Shown here: positions 9,554 through 21,020 of the stretch, piece after piece
Layout of the letters: every line of letters starts with the position of its first letter
Numbering within the stretch: the stretch's first letter is position 1
Assembly: GCA_902624085.1 (NCBI GenBank)
Contig: CACNWD010000006.1
Span: forward strand, 1-48,541
DNA from: an uncultured Prochlorococcus sp.
Lineage (GTDB): Bacteria; Cyanobacteriota; Cyanobacteriia; PCC-6307; Cyanobiaceae
Direction of reading: 5' to 3'
DNA length: 48,541 nt
Translations under genes and position numbers: made by a program
Notes under the pieces: model-generated
What the model saw: the letters and a program-made list of their open reading frames with translations, nothing else
What the model was told of the DNA's origin: nothing
Database searches by the model: none

Positions 9554-11029
9554 TTAAGAGTAATTATTATTTTTTGCAGTAGGGTATTGAATCCTTCTAT
9601 GCCTTACTCTTTTCCATACTTTTAAAAAAGATATTTTAATAAGATAAATTTCTCCCCTTGAAAAATTACTATCTAAAAGCTGACCATCTTGTATCCTGGA
9701 GTTTATTATTTTTGAGATGATTTTTAAAGCTTCTTTGTCTGAAGCATTTATATCCATTGCTCTTAGAGCTGCTTCACATCCATCAGCTAGCATTAGGATA
9801 GCTGTCTCTTTTGATTGAGGGATTGGTCCTTTATATTTAAAATTGTTTTCCGAAATATTTTTATCTTTCTCTTTAGCTTTAAATAAAAAGTATCCCATTT
9901 TTAATGTGCCTTGATGTTCTGGAATAAAGTTTGTAACGGGATTTGGAAGTCTATATCTTCTGGCAATCTGTATCCCTTTATCGACATGATCTTGTAAGAT
10001 TTTTGCGCTCTCTAATGGATTATCTAGTTCATCATGCGGATTTTTATTGCCATTTTGATTCTCAATAAACCAATTTGGGGCATGTAACTTCCCAATATCA
10101 TGATATAACGCTCCAGCTCTTACAAGATCAACATTACCACCGATCATTCTTGTGGCTTCTTCTGCTAGCCCACAAAGGAGTAAAGTGTGTTCAAATGTTC
10201 CAGGGGCCTCTATTGAGAGTCTTCTTAATAGTGGTTTCTCTTGATCTGCTAGCTCAAGTAACCTGGCTTTTGTTACTAATCCAAATATTGATTCAAGAAT
10301 TGGCATGAAAATTATAGCCAATAGCATAAGTGTTGCTAATAAAAAAGAATCTGAGACAATATTTCCTTGATTTGAGATTAAATTTTGGATATTTAAATTG
10401 TATAAATCACTATTATTAATTCCTAAAAGTAAATATTGACCGATAAATGCTCCTAGAGGCACGAATATTGATACTTGTAATAATTGTGCTCTACTCCTGA
10501 TCTTTCCACCGAGAATAGCAACTATGCATGATGAAATAAATGTTATGAGTAATAAATATTCATTCATTCCATATCCAGAATTTGGCCAGTTAATTAAAGC
10601 GATTGAAACCCAAGATAATGCTGTAATTGTGCTCATCCCCTGTGCAATTATCAATGTAGGAGTGACAATTATTGATAAGGGACTTATTGTTTTAAAATTA
10701 ACTTTTAGAATCTGTACAATAAGTAAAAGACCAATTAATAAAAAAATTTGCCTTGAATTTATTGCGGGGTTTTCTTTTTTTGAAATATATACAAGAACTC
10801 CTGAGCATATAATGATCTCAAGAAAGTTTATGGTTACTGAGATTATAAAAGGAAAGTTCTGTATTGGCTGAGTGTCTAATTCATATGAAGTAATAATAGA
10901 AATGATTACACAAATAAATAAAATTATAAAGCCATCAATTTTCTTGATATTTGTCAGTTTCTGAGTAGGAGCTTGGCTTTTAATCCATAAATTATTAATT
11001 TTCTTAGTTAGCCTTGTAAGGTTTTGCAC
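9554..11029 (-). CDS. Membrane-anchored HD-domain phosphodiesterase, PgpH/7TMR-HD family
   Basis: The C-terminal cytoplasmic HD domain contains PGTFEHTLLLCGLAEEAT (metal His281), the HD pair His310-Asp311 in LYHDIGKL, and PEHQGT with His372. This is the pattern of PgpH/YqfF enzymes that hydrolyse cyclic di-AMP. The N-terminal half (about 32-255) is a bundle of about seven hydrophobic helices. At 491 residues it is much shorter than typical PgpH (about 700), because the large extracellular 7TMR-HDED sensor domain is absent: only about 13 residues separate the first two helices. c-di-AMP as substrate is inferred from the family and from a c-di-AMP cyclase gene in the same window. The adjacent folD is divergent. 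Confidence 0.85.
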   Translation of the reverse strand: MQNLTRLTKKINNLWIKSQAPTQKLTNIKKIDGFIILFICVIISIITSYELDTQPIQNFPFIISVTINFLEIIICSGVLVYISKKENPAINSRQIFLLIGLLLIVQILKVNFKTISPLSIIVTPTLIIAQGMSTITALSWVSIALINWPNSGYGMNEYLLLITFISSCIVAILGGKIRSRAQLLQVSIFVPLGAFIGQYLLLGINNSDLYNLNIQNLISNQGNIVSDSFLLATLMLLAIIFMPILESIFGLVTKARLLELADQEKPLLRRLSIEAPGTFEHTLLLCGLAEEATRMIGGNVDLVRAGALYHDIGKLHAPNWFIENQNGNKNPHDELDNPLESAKILQDHVDKGIQIARRYRLPNPVTNFIPEHQGTLKMGYFLFKAKEKDKNISENNFKYKGPIPQSKETAILMLADGCEAALRAMDINASDKEALKIISKIINSRIQDGQLLDSNFSRGEIYLIKISFLKVWKRVRHRRIQYPTAKNNNYS

Positions 11030-11103
11030 AGAATATAAGTAAAACTTTTTCTTTGTCTTAAGATTATAAGCATGTTATGTAAAAAAAGGAGAAGTTTTTT
11101 TTT

Positions 11104-12000
11104 ATGTCAATAAAATTAGATGGTAAACATTGCTCTTTAGAAATTCAGGAAAGGTTAAGTAAGACTGTTTCTGAAGGTCTTTTAAGTGCAAAAAGACCTC
11201 CAAGTTTAGCTGTTATAAGAATAGGAGATGATCCAGCAAGTGGTGTATATGTCGCTAATAAAGAGAGAGCATGTGCCAAAATAGGAATAAAAAGTTTGGT
11301 TTATCATCTAGAAGAAAAGGTTTCTAATCAAAAAATAGAAGATTTAATTCATCAATTAAATGAGGATAATGATTTAGATGGGATTTTACTTCAATTACCT
11401 TTACCTAAAGAGTTGAATGCACAAAAATTAATCAGTCAAATTAATCCTTCAAAAGATGTTGATGGCCTTCATGAAACAAATATCGGCAAATTGATAAAAT
11501 GCGAACCAGGTTTAAGATCATGCACTCCTGCAGGAATAATTAATCTTTTAAATTCTAAAAATATAAAAATTGAAGGTAAGCGAGTTGTTGTAGTTGGAAG
11601 GAGTCTTCTTGTTGGTAAACCAATATCTAATATGATGCTTAATCTGAATGCAACAGTAACAATTGCTCACTCTAAAACAAAAAACCTTAAAGATATTTGT
11701 TTACAAGCAGATATCTTAGTAGTAGCAGCCGGGAAGCCTAAATTTATCGATTCAAGTTTTGTAAAGGAAGGTGCGGTAATAATAGATGTTGGCATCCATA
11801 GATTAAAAAGTTCTACTAATAATATGACTCAACTGTGTGGAGATGTAATAATGGAGGATGTAATTTCTAAAGTATTTGCCTTCACACCAGTTCCTGGTGG
11901 GGTTGGTCCGATGACAGTTACGATGTTATTAGTTAACACTATTTTTAGTTGGCAGAAACGTTGTGGACTCATTTCAACTTTGGACGATCTTTTACCATGA
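11104..12000 (+). CDS. folD: Bifunctional methylenetetrahydrofolate dehydrogenase / methenyltetrahydrofolate cyclohydrolase
   Basis: Interconverts 5,10-methylene-THF, methenyl-THF and 10-formyl-THF, feeding purine and formyl-Met synthesis. The 298-residue protein has the catalytic YVANKERAC segment (Lys near 57), the [10 protein letters not shown] signature (about 95-104), the KDVDGLH motif and the nucleotide-binding [12 protein letters not shown] segment (about 163-174), and ends with [14 protein letters not shown]. All are hallmark FolD motifs and the length is normal. The ATG follows an AAAGGAGAAG ribosome site at about 11087-11095. It heads a folD-crtE-DUF212 run with gaps of 36 and 13 bases. 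Confidence 0.97.
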   Translation: MSIKLDGKHCSLEIQERLSKTVSEGLLSAKRPPSLAVIRIGDDPASGVYVANKERACAKIGIKSLVYHLEEKVSNQKIEDLIHQLNEDNDLDGILLQLPLPKELNAQKLISQINPSKDVDGLHETNIGKLIKCEPGLRSCTPAGIINLLNSKNIKIEGKRVVVVGRSLLVGKPISNMMLNLNATVTIAHSKTKNLKDICLQADILVVAAGKPKFIDSSFVKEGAVIIDVGIHRLKSSTNNMTQLCGDVIMEDVISKVFAFTPVPGGVGPMTVTMLLVNTIFSWQKRCGLISTLDDLLP

Positions 12001-12036
12001 AACAAACTTTAAGTTTTAAAATTTGATTTTTAGATA

Positions 12037-12939
12037 ATGGCCCAAATTAATACCCAAAATTTTGATTTTGAAGAATATCTAAAAGAAACAAAAAAGGTTG
12101 TTGAAGAAGCTCTTGATTCTTCTTTATCTCCTGAAAAGCCAGAAATCCTAAGAGAATCTATGAGATATTCATTGTTGGCAGGGGGCAAGAGGATACGACC
12201 AATTTTATGCTTAGCATCTTGTTCCTTGGCAGGAGGAGATCCTAAACTCGCTGTTCCAACTGCGGTTGCTATTGAAATGATTCACACAATGTCATTAATA
12301 CATGATGATTTACCTGCGATGGATAATGATGATTTAAGGAGAGGAAGGCCTACAAATCATAAGGTTTATGGAGACGCTGTCGCTATTCTTGCTGGGGATG
12401 CACTTTTAACAAGAGCTTTTGAAATGGTTTCCTTAAGGAGTCCAGATGTTGATTCTGTAAGATTATTAAATGTTGTTGGTGAATTATCCTTAGTAGCAGG
12501 TGCTCCTGGATTGGTGGGAGGTCAGGTTGTTGATCTTGAATGTGAAGGTAAAAAGGTAGATTTGGAAACCCTTGAGTACATACATTTACATAAAACAGGA
12601 GCATTACTAAAAGCATGCGTAAGAACTGGCGCAATGATTGCAGGTGCTGATGAAAGATTACTTGCAGCCTTAACTAGTTATGCTGAAGGGATTGGCCTGG
12701 CTTTTCAAATTATTGATGATATTCTTGACGTTACTGCAAGTAGTGAGACGTTAGGTAAAACTGCTGGTAAAGATCTTTTGGCAGATAAGACTACTTATCC
12801 TAAATTACTTGGTCTAGAGGAATCAAAGAAAAGAGCTCTTAACTTGGTTAAAAAAGCAAAAGAAGCTATTATCCCGTGGGGGGAAAATGCAAATTACCTA
12901 ATATCACTTGCAGACTATATTACAAATAGAGATAGATAA
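12037..12939 (+). CDS. crtE: Geranylgeranyl diphosphate synthase (trans-prenyltransferase)
   Basis: Condenses isopentenyl diphosphate with allylic diphosphates to make the C20 precursor of carotenoids, the chlorophyll phytyl tail and tocopherols. The 300-residue protein has the first aspartate-rich motif DDLPAMD (Asp90, 91, 96) with the two-residue insertion typical of type II FPP/GGPP synthases, and the second motif DDILD (227-231). GGKRIRP (substrate-binding) is at about 49-55. GGPP rather than FPP as product is inferred from the cyanobacterial context and naming, not proven by the sequence. Same-strand neighbours are folD upstream and a DUF212 protein 13 bases downstream. Confidence 0.92.
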   Translation: MAQINTQNFDFEEYLKETKKVVEEALDSSLSPEKPEILRESMRYSLLAGGKRIRPILCLASCSLAGGDPKLAVPTAVAIEMIHTMSLIHDDLPAMDNDDLRRGRPTNHKVYGDAVAILAGDALLTRAFEMVSLRSPDVDSVRLLNVVGELSLVAGAPGLVGGQVVDLECEGKKVDLETLEYIHLHKTGALLKACVRTGAMIAGADERLLAALTSYAEGIGLAFQIIDDILDVTASSETLGKTAGKDLLADKTTYPKLLGLEESKKRALNLVKKAKEAIIPWGENANYLISLADYITNRDR

Positions 12940-12952
12940 ATATTGAGTTAAA

Positions 12953-13432
12953 ATGACAGAATTATTTGAATTAATTAATAATAAACTACTCTTTTGGAGT
13001 TTGATCTCCTGTCTCACAGCCCAGGTTTTAAAGATAGTTTTTAACTTTTTTTCTGAAGGTGAACTTAGAATCGGTATCATTTTTGAAACAGGAGGTATGC
13101 CTTCAAGTCATTCTGCTTTAATTACTTCTTTAACAGCTGGATTGGGTCTTGATTCAGGTTTTGATGATCCAATATTTGCTCTGGCTGTAGGTATTTCATT
13201 AATAGTTATGTATGACGCTAGTGGCGTGAGAAGATCTGCTGGATTAAATGCTAAGGAGATAAATAAATTATCAAAAAGTTTTGATGAAAAATCGACTTTA
13301 AATTTAAAGGAAACATTAGGTCATTCAAAATTAGAAGTTATTGTAGGCAGTATGTTAGGACCTTTGATTTCCCTGCCAGGCATTGTTTTTATCGGTTCCC
13401 CTTTAAATATCTATCGGTATATTTTTAATTAG
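12953..13432 (+). CDS. Divergent PAP2 family (DUF212) membrane protein
   Basis: A 159-residue protein matching the DUF212 / acid phosphatase-vanadium haloperoxidase-related family. It has the conserved GGMPSSHSAL motif (about 45-54), followed by a glycine-rich helix and YDASGVRRSAG (about 84-94). Four to five hydrophobic stretches suggest a membrane protein. Plant and algal members are poorly characterised; a lipid or prenyl-diphosphate phosphatase role is plausible next to crtE but is inference. The last 8 bases overlap the 3' end of convergent cbiA. Confidence 0.85.
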   Translation: MTELFELINNKLLFWSLISCLTAQVLKIVFNFFSEGELRIGIIFETGGMPSSHSALITSLTAGLGLDSGFDDPIFALAVGISLIVMYDASGVRRSAGLNAKEINKLSKSFDEKSTLNLKETLGHSKLEVIVGSMLGPLISLPGIVFIGSPLNIYRYIFN

Positions 13433-14795
13433 AATTGCTTTTTTGATGATTAGTTAGCAAATTTTTTAAAGCTTCTTTATTACTTGGTAAATGTAAATGG
13501 ATCCAGCTAGCATGCAAATTGTGATTTGACCATCCTTCTTTTTTATATGTTGTTCCCCATGATTTAATCTTCCATGGAGCGGAAAAGAAGGAACTCAAAT
13601 ATTTGTTATTAAGGTGAGGTTCTATTTGCCAATAATGAAATTCATGACCTTTGATTTGTTGATTTTTTTTTATAATTACTGAATCTTTTTCCCCTTTTAT
13701 GTATCTATATCCTACAGATAAACGACCTTTCCTTGCTTTAAAGGGCAGAATCCCCGCCATATCATGAGAGTAGCCATTCTCATCTACTATGGAATCTCCC
13801 AATATCATCATTCCTCCGCACTCTGCGTAAATAAAATTTTTTTTATAAAATTCCCTCAAAGATTTTAAACTCCTTTTTGAATTACTAATTTGTTGAGCGT
13901 ATCTTTCGGGAAATCCTCCAGGAATTATTAGAGATTGTGCTTCTTTAGGAATCTCTTGATCATCATATATATTCCATGAAAGTAGGGGAATTCCAATCGC
14001 ATTTAAATATTCTTTAGTTTCTGGATATTGGAAATGAAAAATCTTATCCTCTGCAATTGCTATTGGTTTAATATTAGAAAAATGTTTTAAATCAAAAGGT
14101 TTCTTTATATTATTTTTTTTCTTAATAGGTTTAAGCAGATTTAAAAAACTTGAAAAATCTAAATGTTTTTCTGCAAACTTAGCAAAATATTCAACATTGA
14201 TTTTTGTTTTTAATTCTAGAGGTGAAATTAAACCAAGATTACTTCTACTCAAATTAATATTTTCATCAAATGGGAGAAATCCAAGAATTTGTATAGGTTG
14301 GTTTTTGAAAACTTCTTTGATTAAATCTTTATGTCTATTAGAGTTAACATTATTGAAAACTATTCCTTTTATGTTTATCTTATTATCTAATTCTTGAAAA
14401 CCTTTGAAAATGGCAAGTAATGAACCAACTTGACCTTTAGCATTTACAATTAGTACTATTGGAAGAGATAAAATTTTTGCAACATTTGCAGTACTTGAAT
14501 AATGTGTTGAACCTAATCCATCAAATAATCCCATTGCCCCCTCAATTAGGACTAGATCATATTTATTGGATTGTTCATTAAATGAATTTTTAACCCATTC
14601 TTCTCCACTTAAAAATATATCTAAATTACGACATATCGGATGACCAATTGAACTTAGTTGTTCTTGATCAAGATAATCAGGCCCAACTTTAAATGTTTGT
14701 AATTTTAAGCCTTTTTTATAAGCCCAACAAGAAATTAGTAATGATAATGTTGTCTTTCCTGCATCTGTTGATGGAGCAGATATAATACATGACAT
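13425..14795 (-). CDS. cbiA: Cobyrinic acid a,c-diamide synthase
   Basis: Amidates the a and c side chains of cobyrinic acid using glutamine and ATP, a step toward (pseudo)cobalamin. The 456-residue protein opens with a dethiobiotin-synthase-like P-loop APSTDAGKTT (7-16) and VGPDYLD (about 38-44). The C-terminal half is a class-I glutamine amidotransferase with LIIPGGFPE and the nucleophile Cys in YAECGGMM (about residue 327), and an HLH near the C-terminus. The length matches CbiA/CobB (about 450-460). The gene is often labelled cobB in Prochlorococcus. Its start is one base after the opcA stop, so it is the last gene of a zwf-opcA-cbiA operon. Confidence 0.93.
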   Translation of the reverse strand: MSCIISAPSTDAGKTTLSLLISCWAYKKGLKLQTFKVGPDYLDQEQLSSIGHPICRNLDIFLSGEEWVKNSFNEQSNKYDLVLIEGAMGLFDGLGSTHYSSTANVAKILSLPIVLIVNAKGQVGSLLAIFKGFQELDNKINIKGIVFNNVNSNRHKDLIKEVFKNQPIQILGFLPFDENINLSRSNLGLISPLELKTKINVEYFAKFAEKHLDFSSFLNLLKPIKKKNNIKKPFDLKHFSNIKPIAIAEDKIFHFQYPETKEYLNAIGIPLLSWNIYDDQEIPKEAQSLIIPGGFPERYAQQISNSKRSLKSLREFYKKNFIYAECGGMMILGDSIVDENGYSHDMAGILPFKARKGRLSVGYRYIKGEKDSVIIKKNQQIKGHEFHYWQIEPHLNNKYLSSFFSAPWKIKSWGTTYKKEGWSNHNLHASWIHLHLPSNKEALKNLLTNHQKSNSN

Positions 14796-14796
14796 G

Positions 14797-16101
14797 TTAT
14801 TGGTAATTAATACTTTTATAAATTATTGAGGCTATTTTTATAGTTTCTTCAAACAAAGGACTTGTACTACCTCTACTGCTAGCTAATAATTTACTTACAT
14901 CTGCTTCTGATGATAAAAATGAACTTGGAACGACTTCCTCAATCAAATGCATATCTGCCATCCCTCCAGCCTCCAATCTCATGCACTCAGCCGATTCTGA
15001 ACCAAGAATAATGCATGTATTTTTTTTTGGATCCTTACTTACTTTGGATATCAACCTTAAACCGATAACTTGACCTGAATGGATACTTGGATTGCCAACC
15101 GGTAATGGATTAATAGACGTTAAAATCTTTTCTCCATTATTACTTTTAAATCTTACGATAAGTGAATCATCTTTATAAGATGTGTCAAGGAAATTCCAAC
15201 CTAATTTTGCGCTAATCCAAGATATTAAGAATAAAGCTTGAATAATATGATCGCCCTCAATATCTACATCAACTTGTGAGATGTGATCCAGTAAAGTTCT
15301 TCGAAAAGGGGGATCAAATATCATAGCGAGAGATTCTCTCCAGCTTTTAAGTCTCAACCAATTTAAATCATTAATAGATTTTTTATTTATCAATGCATTC
15401 TCAAGGATATTAATACATCTTTTTAATGAACCGTTAGCAGTGTCAATGATTAATCTTTTGCCATTCTTGGTAAAATAGTCAAATATTTTGGGAGAGTCAT
15501 CTAGGCTACTATTCCACCAAAGCCATGAAGGGAGTTCCTGGATGACTAATTCATCGACGATTTCTAAACCTCTCTTTAGTATAGAATTTGCACCACCTCT
15601 AACTACAACAAGATCACCGCAAATAGTCTGATCTTTATTTTCTTCATTAAGTGGGCAATAAGCTGATACGAAAGTTTTAATATCAGAATTATCAGAGAAT
15701 GTTGGTGCGAGAGTTATCAATCTTCTTGGATTAAGAGTACTAATTGATGCCTCAAAAAATTGCCCTCGAAGATCTTCTGAGGAATCATCTCGTACATTAA
15801 CTTTAATTAAATCAAATAAATCTTTGCTGTATAAAGATGTTGCCAAAGGCAATCCATTTTTTAATATTAAATTTTTAGCTGCAATTATGACCTCCTCGCT
15901 TAAATTTCCAGTTATTGGTCCATTTATTAAATTGCTTTTAACTAATCTTTGCTCAAGCCAAGCTGGTTGCCAAACAATTAATGAAAAAGTATTTGCACCT
16001 GCATTATCTTCTCCTTCAGAGATCCATAATTTATTTAAATAATTAGATATTTCTTCTGAGGGAAGTTCTAATGGGGTTTGGAGAGTTAGTTGAGGTTTCA
16101 T
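14797..16101 (-). CDS. opcA: Glucose-6-phosphate dehydrogenase assembly/activator protein OpcA
   Basis: Allosteric partner that promotes oligomerisation and activity of glucose-6-phosphate dehydrogenase in cyanobacteria, linking redox state to the oxidative pentose phosphate pathway. The 434-residue protein has the family's N-terminal helix-rich segment and the conserved RGGANSILKRGLEIVDELV and WWNSSLDDSP regions in the middle. It has no known catalytic motif, as expected. It starts five bases after the zwf stop, the conserved zwf-opcA pairing, which strongly supports the assignment. Confidence 0.94.
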   Translation of the reverse strand: MKPQLTLQTPLELPSEEISNYLNKLWISEGEDNAGANTFSLIVWQPAWLEQRLVKSNLINGPITGNLSEEVIIAAKNLILKNGLPLATSLYSKDLFDLIKVNVRDDSSEDLRGQFFEASISTLNPRRLITLAPTFSDNSDIKTFVSAYCPLNEENKDQTICGDLVVVRGGANSILKRGLEIVDELVIQELPSWLWWNSSLDDSPKIFDYFTKNGKRLIIDTANGSLKRCINILENALINKKSINDLNWLRLKSWRESLAMIFDPPFRRTLLDHISQVDVDIEGDHIIQALFLISWISAKLGWNFLDTSYKDDSLIVRFKSNNGEKILTSINPLPVGNPSIHSGQVIGLRLISKVSKDPKKNTCIILGSESAECMRLEAGGMADMHLIEEVVPSSFLSSEADVSKLLASSRGSTSPLFEETIKIASIIYKSINYQ

Positions 16102-16106
16102 ATGAA

Positions 16107-17630
16107 TCAGGGTCTACGCCAAAAAATATTATCTTTGGAGAGTAATTGGTCAGATTCTGAGGGCCCCCATGTTTTGGATTCATATTTATGAATAGGAAGT
16201 TTCCAGGGAGCGTTTTCCATTAATTCAATAAGAGGGGTATATAATTTCCAGGCAGCTTCAACTTCGTCACTTCTAGTGAATAAAGTAGGATCGCCCAACA
16301 TCGAATCTGCTAATAATCTTACGTAACCTTCATCCGAGGGTTCACCAAAAGATTCATCATAAGAAAATTCCATTTCAACTGGCCTTGATCTCATTCCAGA
16401 GCCTGGAGATTTTACTTCAAATTTAAATGTTGCCCCTTCATTTGGTTGAATTCGTATGATTAATTGATTTGGAGCTGGATTTATTATTGTTGATTCAAAT
16501 AAATGTACAGGTACATCTTTAAAAGTTAAAGCAATTTCACCTAATCTTTTAGGTAACCTCTTGCCTGTTCTTAAATAAAAAGGGACTCCTTGCCATCTCC
16601 AGTTATCTATAAATACTTTGGTAGCGATATACGTTTCTGTTGTGCTATTGGGATCAACTCCTGGCTCCTCGCGATATCCTCTTAAAGGATTAACATCATT
16701 ACCTCCCTTCTGATATTGTCCTCTTATACAACATCGCCAAGGTTCCTCTTCGTCAGCAAGTTTGGTTGCCTGAAGAACTTTAGCTTTTTCATCCCTAATA
16801 GCTTCAGGATCAAATCTACCAGGAGGTTCCATAGAAATAACAGCAAGCATTTGCGTCAAATGATTTTGAAGCATATCTCTAAGAGCTCCTGAGGTTTCGT
16901 AATAACCAGCTCTATCCTCAACTCCCACGGTTTCTGAAGATGTTATTTGTATATTAGAAATATAATTTCTATTCCAAATTGGTTCAAATATTGTATTAGC
17001 AAATCTTAGTACAAGAATATTTTGAACAGTTTCTTTTCCTAAATAATGGTCAATTCTATAAATTTGGCTTTCATCAGCACAACTTTGTACGATTCTATTT
17101 AGCTTTTTAGCACTAGAATAATCTCTGCCAAAAGGTTTTTCTATTACAACCCTACTTTTTGCTGGATCTTCCAATAAACCAGCTTTTTTTAAAGCTTTGC
17201 ATCCACTTCCATAAAAATTTGGTGATACAGATAGATAGAATGTTTTATTTCCATGAGTAGCTTGTAGCTTATCAATATTAATTAATCTTTTAGCTAGCCT
17301 CTCTACATGTAATTCTTGTTGCAGATCTACAGGTTCATAAAATAAATATTTTAAAAACTGCTTCCATTCATTTTCATTTTTAGAGATTTTTTTAGCAAGT
17401 TTTATGCTCATTTTATCTTTAAATTCTTGGTCACTCCATGGTCTTCTCGCGCATCCAATAATTGCAAATTCACTTGGAATTCTTCTTTGAAGAAAAAGTT
17501 CAAACAAAGCTGGTATAAGTTTCCTGTGAGTAAGATCTCCGCTAGCTCCAAAAATTATTAAACATTGGGGTGGAATGACTCTTTCTTGGCGCAAACCAAG
17601 CCTTAATGGGTTGCTTATGGAAGTTTGCAT
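16107..17630 (-). CDS. zwf: Glucose-6-phosphate 1-dehydrogenase
   Basis: Oxidises glucose-6-phosphate with NADP to 6-phosphogluconolactone, the entry of the oxidative pentose phosphate pathway used for NADPH in the dark. The 507-residue product has the nucleotide motif GASGDLTHRKL (near the N-terminus), the active-site RIDHYLGKE segment with its catalytic His nearby, and the C-terminal beta+alpha domain. I chose the ATG at 17630 (product MQTSISNPLRLG...), because homologues begin with the SNPLRxGLRQERVIPP block shortly after Met. An in-frame ATG at 17657 would add nine residues. opcA and cbiA follow with gaps of 5 and 1 bases; petH lies 89 bases upstream on the same strand. Confidence 0.96.
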   Translation of the reverse strand: MQTSISNPLRLGLRQERVIPPQCLIIFGASGDLTHRKLIPALFELFLQRRIPSEFAIIGCARRPWSDQEFKDKMSIKLAKKISKNENEWKQFLKYLFYEPVDLQQELHVERLAKRLINIDKLQATHGNKTFYLSVSPNFYGSGCKALKKAGLLEDPAKSRVVIEKPFGRDYSSAKKLNRIVQSCADESQIYRIDHYLGKETVQNILVLRFANTIFEPIWNRNYISNIQITSSETVGVEDRAGYYETSGALRDMLQNHLTQMLAVISMEPPGRFDPEAIRDEKAKVLQATKLADEEEPWRCCIRGQYQKGGNDVNPLRGYREEPGVDPNSTTETYIATKVFIDNWRWQGVPFYLRTGKRLPKRLGEIALTFKDVPVHLFESTIINPAPNQLIIRIQPNEGATFKFEVKSPGSGMRSRPVEMEFSYDESFGEPSDEGYVRLLADSMLGDPTLFTRSDEVEAAWKLYTPLIELMENAPWKLPIHKYESKTWGPSESDQLLSKDNIFWRRP

Positions 17631-17719
17631 ATTTACGCTGATCTTATTTATGTACAATCATCTATTTTTTTTGCGAATGCTATGTATTGTGTCTAAATCA
17701 AAAATTAAAAAGTTAAGAG

Positions 17720-19113
<1,394 letters not shown>

Positions 19114-19232
19114 ATAAATGGTTACGTTTTGAGATCGTAATAAATTAATAAAATTAGTTTTTTTTAACAAATTTAATTAATTTTATGAGTATAGTTACCT
19201 AATAATAATTTTCTTACAAAAGAGATTTGTTA

Positions 19233-19769
19233 ATGAAGCTTTCTGAAGAATCAATAAATCAAGGTCAAATTAATGATTTTAAGACCATAGAGCAAACTAT
19301 GGAAAAGTTATCTGATGGAGCTAGAAGACTCGCCGCTCAATTAACTACAACAGCCTCTTTTGATTCACTCTGGTCAGTACTAACAGATTATGATCGCTTA
19401 AATCTTTTTATTCCCAATCTTTTGTCAAGCAAGAAAATTTTTAGAAAAGAAACTAATCTTCATGTAAGACAAGTTGGCTCACAAGATTTTTTAGGTTTAA
19501 AATTTTCAGCAGAAGTATTATTGGATTTGTATGAAGAAAAAGATAATGGGCTAATAAAATTTAATTTAATAAAAGGTGACTTTAGAAAATTTGAGGGTTA
19601 CTGGAAAATACAATCAATAGCAAATTCAGGTAAAAACTCTTTAATTTATGATCTAACTGTCAAAGGATGTCAGTGGATGCCTATACGAATGATAGAAAAA
19701 AGATTAAAAAGAGACCTCAGCGATAACTTGATAGCTGTTGAGAGACAAGCTAAACTCGTTAAATATTAA
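19233..19769 (+). CDS. SRPBCC-family (polyketide cyclase/COQ10-like) protein
   Basis: A 178-residue protein with a START-like helix-grip fold signature: TTTASFDSLWSVLTDYDRL near residues 45-63, the LFIPNLLSS segment typical of COQ10/cyclase-dehydrase members, then alternating strands and a long C-terminal helix. Such proteins bind hydrophobic ligands; the ligand here is unknown. I use the ATG at 19233, since the in-frame TTG six bases earlier is a weaker choice. The stop codon is five bases before the end of the convergent tRNA-Glu gene. Confidence 0.75.
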   Translation: MKLSEESINQGQINDFKTIEQTMEKLSDGARRLAAQLTTTASFDSLWSVLTDYDRLNLFIPNLLSSKKIFRKETNLHVRQVGSQDFLGLKFSAEVLLDLYEEKDNGLIKFNLIKGDFRKFEGYWKIQSIANSGKNSLIYDLTVKGCQWMPIRMIEKRLKRDLSDNLIAVERQAKLVKY

Positions 19770-19774
19770 ATTGA

Positions 19775-19847
19775 TAGCCCCAAGGGGATTCGAACCCCTG
19801 TCGCCTCCGTGAAAGGGAGGTGTCCTAGGCCTCTAGACGATGGGGCC
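19775..19847 (-). tRNA. trnE: tRNA-Glu (UUC)
   Basis: A 73-nt cloverleaf on the minus strand: a 7-bp acceptor stem starting GGCCCCA and closing TGGGGCT (G1-U72 as in other cyanobacterial tRNA-Glu), anticodon loop CTTTCAC with anticodon TTC, and T-loop GTTCGAATC. CCA is not encoded. In cyanobacteria charged tRNA-Glu also feeds tetrapyrrole synthesis through glutamyl-tRNA reductase. It lies between the SRPBCC gene and sasA. Confidence 0.97.
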
Positions 19848-19889
19848 AAGGTCATTAAAATATTACCTATTAAAAAATTAAGAGTAAAG

Positions 19890-21008
19890 CTAGCCTTTCG
19901 TCAAGTCTTGTTGAGCTTTATTTTGACCTTGCCACACAGGTACTGTGAAATGGAAACATGAACCCTTGCTAAGTTCAGATACCACCCATATTCTGCCTCC
20001 ATGGACTTCCACAATTCTTCTGCATACTGATAGTCCAATACCAAAACCTGAAGTCCCTTCAGAAGTTTGTGGCAGCCTTACTTTATCTAGAAATATTCTT
20101 TCTTGTTCATTTTTTGGTATACCTGGACCTTTGTCACAAATTGTGACTTCAACCCATTGATTAGTTTTATGGATCATTGTTATTTTTATTGATCCTGAGT
20201 CAACAGAAAATTTTAATGCATTTTCAATTAAATTTAAAAAAACTTGTCTCATCCTCCTTTGGTCAGCATAAACACTTGGTAGATCAGAAGGAATATCTGT
20301 ATCAATTACTATTTTTCTTAGTCTCCAAAACTTTTCTAATTCGAGAATTGCTTCCGCTGAAATATTACCCAAATCTATTTTTTGAGGATTGAAAAGAGCT
20401 TCCCATCTTGTCGTCCCTACCTCTAAAAGATCTTGAGATAAAAGTTCAATTTCTTCAAGTCTTCTTTTTATGACTTCTTGTAATTTCTTTAAATTTATTT
20501 GACCAAGTTTTTGGCTTTGGACTGCTAAAGTTGCTGCTGTAAGCGGTGTTCTAAGTTCATGAGCAACCATTCTAAGTAATCTTTCTTGAGACTCTATCCT
20601 TTTTGTCAAGGTTTCATTCTCCTGGCGTAAAACAAGTAATTCATCTTCTAAAAGGATTTCTTTTTGCGTCCTAATACTATCTATTTTGGATGCTTGAATA
20701 TTTATTCCAAGATTTTTGATTAAACCTTCTTGTTTCCATCTTGGGAGCCAAGTTTGAAGTTGTGAAAAAATGTTACTACCAGCAAATATTTGTTTTGGAT
20801 TTGGAGAAATTTTTATTAAAGCCGGAATAGCAACTAATCTATGTAATTCTAAAAGTTCTGGTTGTTCCGTTGGATCTGAAATTTGTAACGATATCTTAAA
20901 TTCGCAATTATCGCTCTCTAAATAATCAACTAGAGACCTTAAATCCCCTCTAGAGAGATGGCTTCTTGCCGCAACTAATATTAATTTTAGCTCTTTTTTA
21001 TCATCCAA
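19890..21008 (-). CDS. sasA: Circadian clock-associated sensor histidine kinase SasA
   Basis: Relays the KaiC phosphorylation state to the response regulator RpaA. The 372-residue protein has an N-terminal thioredoxin-like KaiB-fold sensor domain (about 6-95, including the [21 protein letters not shown] region). A coiled linker and the H-box with phospho-acceptor His150 ([10 protein letters not shown]) follow, then N ([10 protein letters not shown]), G1 (DKGPGIP) and G2 (GFGIGLS) boxes of the HATPase domain. This domain order is diagnostic of SasA. Prochlorococcus lacks kaiA, so SasA would act in a reduced, hourglass-like clock. Its leader contains a hairpin and a CACCTCCTT sequence (see findings). 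Confidence 0.95.
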   Translation of the reverse strand: MDDKKELKLILVAARSHLSRGDLRSLVDYLESDNCEFKISLQISDPTEQPELLELHRLVAIPALIKISPNPKQIFAGSNIFSQLQTWLPRWKQEGLIKNLGINIQASKIDSIRTQKEILLEDELLVLRQENETLTKRIESQERLLRMVAHELRTPLTAATLAVQSQKLGQINLKKLQEVIKRRLEEIELLSQDLLEVGTTRWEALFNPQKIDLGNISAEAILELEKFWRLRKIVIDTDIPSDLPSVYADQRRMRQVFLNLIENALKFSVDSGSIKITMIHKTNQWVEVTICDKGPGIPKNEQERIFLDKVRLPQTSEGTSGFGIGLSVCRRIVEVHGGRIWVVSELSKGSCFHFTVPVWQGQNKAQQDLTKG

Positions 21009-21020
21009 TAGTATTTAAGG

